DNA from: Saussurea involucrata
Lineage: Eukaryota > Streptophyta > Magnoliopsida > Asterales > Asteraceae
Length of the DNA stretch: 64,000 nt
Assembly: GCA_033807775.1 (NCBI GenBank)
Contig: CM066314.1
Location: 95,272,929 to 95,336,928, forward strand
Reading direction: 5' to 3'
In this document: in pieces, positions 57,307 through 64,000 of the stretch
How positions within the stretch are numbered: the first letter of the stretch is position 1
Layout: the number at the start of each line of letters is the position of its first letter
Notes under the pieces: generated by a model
The model's database searches: none
What the model was told of the DNA's origin: nothing
The model's input: only the letters and a program-made list of their open reading frames with translations
Program-made: the position numbers and the translations under genes

Positions 57307-58896
57307 TTAAGTAGATTTTGGTACCCAACGTGTCTTGGGTCCTGGCTTGTTAATCGGAGCTCTATAGGAAGGAAAATGATAAGTACCATACCAATATTGA
57401 ACACTCTCATTTTTAATAAAATCATTAGTACCACAATAAGAACAACAAAAATTCTTTTGTGCTAACCTGATTAAATGATTTGCGGAATAGAATGAATCAG
57501 GATTAGCAAAAGATTTAACTTTCAGATTAGTGTTCTTGTTGGGAACAGAGGATTTTGGCTCACCTTTTTCAGTAGACGTACCTTTTACTCTCCATTGCAT
57601 GTTGACTTTCTTATATGAAGGAATATCAGCATATTGATACTTGGAAGAATTATCCACCGAGTGATCATAGAATAGATTAGAAGGACGAATCAGACATTCT
57701 GAATAGCATTTGGATTTGTTAAATGACTTCACTTTGTAAGATAAGTCATTACGTTCCTTGGTCACCAAATGAAGCTTCTTCTGAATATTAGACTTGACCC
57801 TCTTCTCTTTCATGATGTCAGTCGATAATGCAGCCAAATTCATTGTCAATTTATGAATTTCCTGCCGAAATATCTTCCTTTCTTTAGAAAATTCGTCTTT
57901 AACGCACCTAGCCTGAAAGTCAGCTTTCTTCATCTTTTCTAGCTCTTGACTTTCTTTATCTAGCTCTTGTCTTTCCTTTTCTAAGTCCTTTTGAAGATCA
58001 GAAATTTTCTTTGACAGTTTCGCATTCTTCGCTTCAAAGCTTTTCCTTTGTTTTTCATACTCGACCCTTTCCTTCTCCAACTTCTCCTTTTCAAGAAATA
58101 AAACTTTCTCAAAGTCAGAAACTTGTTTTGAAAGTTTTATGCATTTCAGTTCAAGTACTTTCTTTTCTTCAAAAACTTTCTTTTCTTCAAAAGAAAAATT
58201 AGACAGTTTTCTCTTTAGATCGTCATTTTCACTGTCCAAACGCTTTTCTTTATCTTGAACTTCTTTTAATTGAGCATGTATCTTTAAGGTCCACTTCACT
58301 CTCCTTTCTTCTCTTATCTTCAAATCGACATTTTCTTTTTGAAGAGTTGTTACTTTCTCTTGAAGATTCTCGATTTGATCGTGCAGACTTGAGTTGTCTT
58401 TCTTTGTTTCAAGATTTGCAATATAAACGTCAAGATCAGTAACTCTTTTAATAAGTTTATCATTTGAAGAAGAAATGTCTAAAATTTGTCTCTTCAGATT
58501 AGCATTTTCTTCCTCCAATGCTTTTATACTTCCTTCAAGCTTCTTTATGTCATCTTGATGAGTTGAAGGATTTGAAGTATTAGTTTTAACAAAATTTTGC
58601 TTCAAACCTTCACCATTGGATTTAACAATAGTTTGCTTCAAACTTTCATTATTAGATTTAACAAAAGTTCGTGGTGTTGAAGGTTTTTCTGTTATAAGAA
58701 CTTGTTGCAAAATTTTATTATTTGGTTTAACAAAAACTTGTGGTTTTGGAGGTATTTCTGGTATAATAAATTGTTGCAAAATTGTTTCTTGCAAACTTTC
58801 ATTTAATGATTTAACCAGAACTTTTGCAATTGGGGGTATCTCCTTTTTAATAGTTTGCTTCAATCTTAAAACCCCATCTTCTGTATAAGTAGACAT
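57307..58896 (-). CDS. Gag-tail protein of a non-autonomous element (529 codons, intact)
   Basis: It starts at ATG 58896 (MSTYTEDGVLRLKQTIKKE). A Gln/Pro-rich head with imperfect repeats (KSNNESLKQT) covers about residues 1-110. A long coiled coil with clear heptads covers about 115-385. A C-terminal part has CCSYCGTNDF and YWYGTYHF and ends TRWVPKST. The C-terminal part matches the tail of the element D Gag (CCSSCGWNDF, WFGSYH, IWVPMVR). Capsid domain and CCHC knuckle are absent, and no pol follows. It probably binds Gag or particles of an autonomous relative; whether it helps packaging or interferes is unknown. It is open throughout despite the decayed surroundings. Confidence 0.78.
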   Translation of the reverse strand: MSTYTEDGVLRLKQTIKKEIPPIAKVLVKSLNESLQETILQQFIIPEIPPKPQVFVKPNNKILQQVLITEKPSTPRTFVKSNNESLKQTIVKSNGEGLKQNFVKTNTSNPSTHQDDIKKLEGSIKALEEENANLKRQILDISSSNDKLIKRVTDLDVYIANLETKKDNSSLHDQIENLQEKVTTLQKENVDLKIREERRVKWTLKIHAQLKEVQDKEKRLDSENDDLKRKLSNFSFEEKKVFEEKKVLELKCIKLSKQVSDFEKVLFLEKEKLEKERVEYEKQRKSFEAKNAKLSKKISDLQKDLEKERQELDKESQELEKMKKADFQARCVKDEFSKERKIFRQEIHKLTMNLAALSTDIMKEKRVKSNIQKKLHLVTKERNDLSYKVKSFNKSKCYSECLIRPSNLFYDHSVDNSSKYQYADIPSYKKVNMQWRVKGTSTEKGEPKSSVPNKNTNLKVKSFANPDSFYSANHLIRLAQKNFCCSYCGTNDFIKNESVQYWYGTYHFPSYRAPINKPGPKTRWVPKST

Positions 58897-59219
58897 CTTG
58901 AAGAAAACCTGAAAAGAAACACAAAAAAAAATTAGATGAAAAATATTAACAAAAATATACCTAATAGAGTGATCGTCAAAAGAAACTTCGCTTAGAAGTT
59001 GGAATTATGTGCACACTCGTAAAAAAAATCAGAAAAACATAAAAACACAATTAAAGTCAGAAAGATTTTCAAAAATAAAATTTGAAAAAACAAATTATAA
59101 ATTTGTCTTCCAAAAATTAATTCTGAAAAATATGCGCGGAAATATTGGACTTTAATCGTCAAACCTGCAAAATAAGAGAAAATGTGTCAGTTATGAATAA
59201 AAGCAGGTAAAATAACAAA

Positions 59220-59700
59220 ATTTCGATACTAAAATGACTAAAAATGTCAAAAATACAAAATATAGGGACTAAAATGAAAAATACTAAGACTCAACAGAAA
59301 CAAGGACTAAAAATGACAAAACTGAATCTTAAGACTCTAAGGACTAAAAGTGTAAAATTCTAAAACTTATACTACAGGGACTAAAAATGTAAAAGTCCTA
59401 AACTATAACTACAAGGACCAAAATTGTCAAACCCTAAAAACTACAACTACAAGGATCAAAACTGACAAAATCTAAAACTAACTAAACTTGTCTTAACAGA
59501 AAACACTAACTGAGGACCAAAAATGTAACAAATCTAACGGAAAAAATTAACTGACTGTTAGTAAAATGACACTAACTGACTCAAACTGGAACTTAACGAA
59601 AAGGACTCAAAATGTAACAAAACTAACCAACTAACGGAACAATCCTAACTGACTCTGACTGATTTAACGGAAAAGGACCGAATTTGTCAGAAAACTAACA
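59220..59700 (+). repeat. Degenerate short repeat field
   Basis: Variants of AGGACTAAAAATGTAAAA and of CTAACTGACT recur about every 30-60 bases with no fixed period. Confidence 0.6.
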
Positions 59701-60259
59701 GAGTACTAACGACCTCCGTTAGTATTGTTCATCATCTTCACAAACCAAACGGGTTTACGATCTGAGAATTTCTTCTTCGATTTTCTTGCTCGTTTCTCGA
59801 TCAAAACGAGTGAAATTTGTCACGTTGTGTTCCTTTTTTAACGACAAATTGAAAGATACCAATCACTCTCGATCATGCAACAAAAACCGACGAAGTTTCC
59901 GGCAACCCCGTTTTTCCGGCGAGAAGACTTCAAGCGATGATAAGTCCTTCGTTTCTCAACCAAACTCAATGAAACTTGTTTTGTTATGATCCTTGAACGA
60001 AATCCAATCGAATGAGACTAATCAACCTCGATCATGCACGATATTCCGATGACCCACCAAATTTTCCGGCCAAACACGTTTTTCCGGCGATATCTCCGGC
60101 GAAGACGAAAAATGGTGGATTCTTGCTGCTTTTTGACAAAACTTGTACCAATGTGATCACAACCTTTAATACAGACAGATATATGCTGAAATGAAGGCCA
60201 AAATCCCTCGCTAATTCCCTTTTCCGGCGAAGATAAAAATGGGAGTTTTGTACAAAATA

Positions 60260-60398
60260 GGGTCCGAATTCAGAGAATTCGTATCAAAGAGGGTCCGAAT
60301 TCAGAGAATTCGTATCAAAGAGGGTCCGAATTCAGAGAATTCGTATCAAAGAGGGTCCGAATTCAGAGAATTCGGATCAAAGAGGGTCCGAATTCAGA
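60260..60398 (+). repeat. 31-base tandem repeat, four and a half units
   Basis: Units start at 60260, 60291, 60322, 60353 and 60384 (partial). Each has GGGTCCGAATTCAGAGAATT at its head, so two GAATTC sites flank AGA as a small palindrome. The first three units are identical. Confidence 0.95.
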
Positions 60399-60540
60399 TG
60401 GTTTCGAACACTTGATGGTCCGAATTGATGATTTCGTACTCAGAAGGGTTCGGATTCTGAAGGTTGCTTACCAAGTGAGGTCCGAAATCTGATGAAATTA
60501 TTTCTTCACGTTGTTTGTTCAGATACACCAAAAAGAAATA

Positions 60541-60760
60541 AAAAAATATACAAATACTAACACATAAGGTACACACACTAAGTACACCTACACTGCACAC
60601 ACACAAACACACTAAACACTCACGCAACACACACTAAGCACACTTAAACACACTCCACACACATACTCAGCACACTCCTAACACATGCCAACACACACAT
60701 GGCACACTCTCACTTGACACATCAGCATACAACTCATACACATACACATACATATGTAGC
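60541..60760 (+). repeat. CA-rich low-complexity stretch
   Basis: Repeated ACACAC, CACACT and CACATAC words without a fixed unit. Confidence 0.75.
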
Positions 60761-61474
60761 TTTTTAAAAAAACCAGTATGAAGGATTCGAAACCATGGTT
60801 TCGTATGCTGTTGACTTTTAAAAATCTGTATTGTTGACTTTTTCTTATGAATTGCTATGGCATGTGAATTTCTTTCTTTTCTCCACTGTGTGAAACCTGC
60901 ACATTCACCAACTCACCAAACAATATTAAATCTAGATTTTAAGATCAAACAAATTCAAAAACACATTTCTAACAACACTTAACAACAAAAATGGATTAAA
61001 ATTCAAGATTTAAAACTTTTCCTCAAGAACATGAAGAACACCTCAAGAACACATTCAAATCAAAAATTTCAAAAATGAAATTTATGCCTTAAGACTTGAA
61101 ATTTATGATGGAAACATGTCTAGAAACACTTTTTGTAAACGATTTTGCACAAAAATGGATCAAAACGTTAACAATTTGCAAAATCAAATCACAAAAATTT
61201 TCACAGCCCACTTTTTCTCAAGAACACAAATATTTCAAAAATCTTCAAATTCCTCAATTCTTGATACGTTTTTGTGAAATTGATAATGCAAAACAGATTT
61301 AGAATGATAGAGAAACACTTTGCAATCAAAATCAAATCAAAAAACGAACAAGAAATGCATAACCCATTTGTGTTCTTGAAATCTTCAACAATGGAGATTT
61401 TCTTTAAAAATCCTCAAAAAATCTTCAATTCTTCAAGAAATTGGACGAATTTGCACACAATTCAATCTCCCAAT

Positions 61475-61486
61475 GCTCTGATACCA
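61475..61486 (-). other. Primer binding site next to B-type LTR, minus strand
   Basis: The minus strand reads TGGTATCAGAGC, two bases after the end of the LTR at 61489. Confidence 0.88.
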
Positions 61487-61488
61487 GT

Positions 61489-61783
61489 TGTTAGGTCCAT
61501 GATCTTCAACATATCAAGTATTAGTAACAAGATTGGGATAGGAGAGGACTAATTGTTTATTGAAATGTAAACCTAATCTAGAGAGAACACAATATGATTT
61601 GAGAGCTACATTTTGTATTAATGAAAGTTGTTTACAAAATGACATTACAAGTCCTATTTATAGACCCCTTCCCTTGTTACATCATTTAAGCCCAAGCCCA
61701 TTTACATGTCTAAGCCCATTAGGCCCAATACAATTACTTTACAAAACTTTCTAATTAATTAGGACAATTTAAATGTCCTAACA
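61489..61783 (-). repeat. B-type LTR inside the composite
   Basis: 295 bases with TG/CA ends. It is related to the solo LTR at 15944 (minus strand: TGTTAGGACA, ATAAATAGGAC, GTTCTCTCTAGA). A primer site lies on its left and a PPT-like AGGGGAAGAA (minus strand) on its right. No target duplication (CCAGT against TTCTT). Confidence 0.85.
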
Positions 61784-63341
61784 TTCTTCCCCTAAAGTTT
61801 TGGAAAGTAAATCATCTTTGACTCCTCTCCCCCTTGATTTTCTTGACAAACTTTAGCGGTGTATTCTTCAAAGTTAGGCTCGGCTCCCCCTAGAAAGTCG
61901 CTCTTATTCATCATATTTTCAACTTTGAAAAATCGGATCCAATGTACTCCATAACCCCGACTAAGTGCACTAAAATCATCTTCAAAGGATATGCAACTTA
62001 GTGTAAAACAGAGAATCCGTCGTTGGACCACGAGTTGAGTAGGAATTCGGCTTAAGAGCTTGATCCGAATTTGCTCGAAAAAAGAACGATAAAAACACGC
62101 GCTACTCGGTAGGGATTTCGAGGAATCGAACACAAATCGATGTTGCGGAGATGTAAGTGTGACAAACGAAATGTAGGAATGATGCCACACGAGTTCCGTT
62201 AGCAAAAACATCGGAATTTAACGAAACTAACGGAATTTGGACCAAAATTGTTAGAAAACTAACTGGTCACTAACTGAACAGTTAAATCACTATTCATCAT
62301 CACCTTTTATTCACTTTCACGCAATCTGCATCTTTTCACTTCCATTTGTTTTCATTTTCCACGATCAAAGCTTCCTCAAACTGATTCCATTATGCTCACA
62401 AATCATCAAGAAATAGATAGTACCAAGAAAAATGAGATCATGCATCGAGAAAACAGGTACCGTAACTTCCGTCGATGTAACTAACTATTCCGGCGAGTAA
62501 CTGCTTTTTCCGGCGAGGTACACAATACAAACGACTAACAATTGTTTCTTAGCCTCCAATATTCATCAATGAACATGCAGCACAAAACGTGAACCTCACC
62601 ACCGGCACATCGTTTTTTTTTTCGGCGACTCAAATTCCGGCAGAATGCGTTTTTCCGGCGAAGAAACATCCAACATCTCTAAAAAATGCGATTTCATGCT
62701 GGAAATAGCAACAAACTATTGCTATATGATCGATATAACTATAGGAGCAGATATGTGAAGAATTATGATCGATCAAGACAATAACTCCGGCCAACATCCG
62801 GCCAAAACGTTTTTCCGGCGAGAATGGATCTGTCAACTTGCGGTTTTCATATCTTGCTTATTTTTCGACCAAAAACAAATCTGAAAGTTGATTTATGCTC
62901 TAAGCATGTAAACTAACAGATCTGTGGACGAAATCTTGATCAAAACATCCAATAATTGCAGATCGATTGATGAACAACTTTGAGATCCAAACCGAAAAAA
63001 ATATTGAATTCTATGATTGTTGAAGAGATTTTCAGATCTGATTGCATCACATTCTCCAAAAACAATATAGAAACAGATCTGAGAAGATCAAATCGAATCA
63101 TGCAACAAAAATCGTTCGGATCTAGAGAATTCTCGCGAAGAACACCGAAAAACTCTCGAAAATTTCGAAAATCGTCAAAACTTGTCGAAATTCGATTCTA
63201 AAAATTGGAGAGGATCTGGAATCGAATAACGAGCAAATCTTCAAGAGCAAATGAGATTTGAGCAAACTTACATGTAGATCGGGCTAATTTACTTGAAATG
63301 TCGAGATCCGATAATCGTATCGAAAAACGTTCATCGATTTG
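61784..63341 (-). other. Second internal region of the composite
   Basis: It starts at the PPT of the B-type LTR and ends at the primer site of the right A LTR. The minus-strand frame 62211-61792 (139 codons, ending EESKMIYFPKL just before the PPT) could be the end of a lost gene, but I find no relative of it here. CCGGCGA words at 62500-62830 resemble the leader at 59890-60240. Confidence 0.5.
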
Positions 63342-63353
63342 GCTCTGATACCA
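63342..63353 (-). other. Primer binding site of right A LTR, minus strand
   Basis: The minus strand reads TGGTATCAGAGC, two bases after the LTR end at 63356. Confidence 0.92.
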
Positions 63354-63355
63354 AT

Positions 63356-63691
63356 TGATAAACCAGTTTCTATTAGGTAATCATCAAATCATCCATTGAT
63401 CTTGAACATAATAGAGATTTACATAGGAATTATGCACTTTCTCTCTCTATAATGCTCTCACTTCTCTCTCTAGAATATTACAATTAAGATCACTAATGAA
63501 TTGCTTTCTTTTGACTTGCTTAACATCTAAGCTAACTAATCCTATTTATACCTAGGATTACAAAGCATTAAATCTAATCTACTTTGACTTTCTAATTAAA
63601 GCTACTTTGACTTTGACTATCTTTGACTTTTACATTGTTTGACCATTACAAGACTTTAACAATAAATCTTGAATACAATAATGCTCTAACA
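63356..63691 (-). repeat. A-family LTR, right outer copy (5' LTR)
   Basis: 336 bases with TG/CA ends. The minus strand begins TGTTAGAGCATTATTG, with repeated GTCAAAG words and ATAAATAGGA. It is followed by ACTAG. Confidence 0.92.
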
Positions 63692-63696
63692 ACTAG

Positions 63697-64000
63697 GATG
63701 ATCCTGATCACCGTGAGGGGGAGAAAAGATTAAGACCTACCGAGGCGGCCCCTATCCTCGCCGAAACGACAACCGTGGTTCATCTGGAACCAGCAACTGC
63801 GGCAACAACAACCGACGCCATACCTGAAGCCGAGTTGCCATTAGCCGAGATGGTAATCAATATGGACATATCAGATGATGAAGACCCGACGGTTGACAAG
63901 CCAGAGGGTTCAACACAGAAACTGGTCGACTTTGATTCATCAGACAGACCGCTATTGGATATGATAGATCCAGACTGTGAAGCCAACCCGGAGACCGAAG
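63697..64000 (+). pseudogene. env-like ORF of element D, part after the insertion
   Basis: The frame continues in phase from 54260 through to the window end without a stop. It is acidic (DDPDHREGEKRLRPTEAAP, MDISDDEDPTVDKPEG). The start aligns with the DDDDHPG...PEGEK region of element 2, which confirms that the composite split one ORF. Confidence 0.78.

Larger units (their letters stand above)
58897..61474 (-). other. Long leader upstream of the Gag-tail ORF
   Basis: No credible gene. It contains a degenerate GGACTAAAAATGTAAAA-type repeat field (59220-59700), CCGGCGA words (59890-60240), the 31-base tandem repeat at 60260, and a CA-rich stretch. The CCGGCGA part resembles 62500-62830. Confidence 0.55.
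54261..63691 (-). mobile_element. Composite of non-autonomous A and B LTR elements, minus strand
   Basis: The outer ends are A-family LTRs flanked by ACCAG (54256-54260) and ACTAG (63692-63696), a 5-base duplication with one mismatch. Inside are a second A LTR, a long AT-rich part, one Gag-tail ORF, a B-type LTR with primer site on one side and PPT on the other, and a second leader. There is no protease, integrase or RT. It depends on proteins from other elements and looks like the product of recombination between related elements. Confidence 0.78.
47837..64000 (+). mobile_element. Element D: decayed Sirevirus-type element, interrupted at 54261-63691
   Basis: Leader, gag, a stub of protease, a PPT-like array and the 3' half of an env-like ORF that continues past the composite insertion to the window end. 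Nearly all of pol and the N-terminal half of the env-like ORF are deleted. No LTR or primer site was recognised at its left end. TCCGGA words are frequent in its leader and spacer. Confidence 0.75.

Noticed and set aside
60541..60760. Possible telomere-like or satellite array
   Set aside because: CA-rich but without the plant telomere unit or a fixed period.
61792..62211. 139-codon minus-strand frame next to a PPT
   Set aside because: No start context, motif or relative; kept only as a remark in the region entry.
1..64000. A host gene or a defence-like gene system
   Set aside because: Every frame with recognisable content belongs to gag, pol or the additional ORF of LTR elements; the remaining stretches are LTRs, leaders and spacers.

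Overview
The window is repeat DNA from a flowering plant. I see no host gene, tRNA, rRNA or single-copy locus. It is a stack of Ty1/copia LTR retrotransposons of the Sirevirus (SIRE) type. The signs are a long Gag with zinc knuckles and coiled coils, pol in the order protease-integrase-RT-RNase H, a tRNA-Met primer site (TGGTATCAGAGC), AGGGGGAG polypurine tracts, and a very long extra ('env-like') ORF between pol and the 3' LTR. An Asteraceae host would fit, but that is a guess; the sequence does not prove it.

Layout. 1-10557 (+): element 1, cut by the window start and decayed (gag tail, pol, env-like ORF, 3' LTR). 10558-11242 (+): 3' end of an A-family element. 11243-13008 (-): gag start, primer site and LTR of an old relative of element 2. 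13009-41117 (-): element C, decayed, split in its env-like ORF by a solo LTR (15944-16199 plus 31276-31282, target duplication GTTTA), which is itself split by element 2. 16200-31270 (+): element 2, complete and young (15,071 bp, target duplication ATAGA, LTRs of 827 and 826 bp with 4 substitutions and 1 indel). Its gag and pol are open; its env-like ORF has one stop. 41118-44794 (+): decayed env-like part of a relative of element 2. 44795-about 47836 (+): LTR, primer site and gag of a second C element. 47837-64000 (+): element D, decayed, with most of pol lost. Its env-like ORF is interrupted in phase at 54261-63691 by a minus-strand composite of non-autonomous A and B elements that carries one intact 529-codon Gag-tail ORF.

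How the parts work together: LTRs supply promoter and RNA ends, Gag forms the particle, and Pol matures, copies and integrates the RNA. The env-like proteins here show nuclear-localisation-type basic clusters, acidic tracts and coiled coils, with no signal peptide or membrane span that I can see. In three independent families (1, 2 and C) the env-like ORF is preceded by a promoter-like block (ACGTG core, often CCAAT, then TATA) that resembles the LTR promoter, so it may have its own transcript. Other recurring signals are a T-rich TGCAG next to the gag stop in five families, internal PPT-like arrays downstream of pol, and short words that are abundant in one family across coding and non-coding DNA alike. 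Identity counts and family alignments were made by eye.
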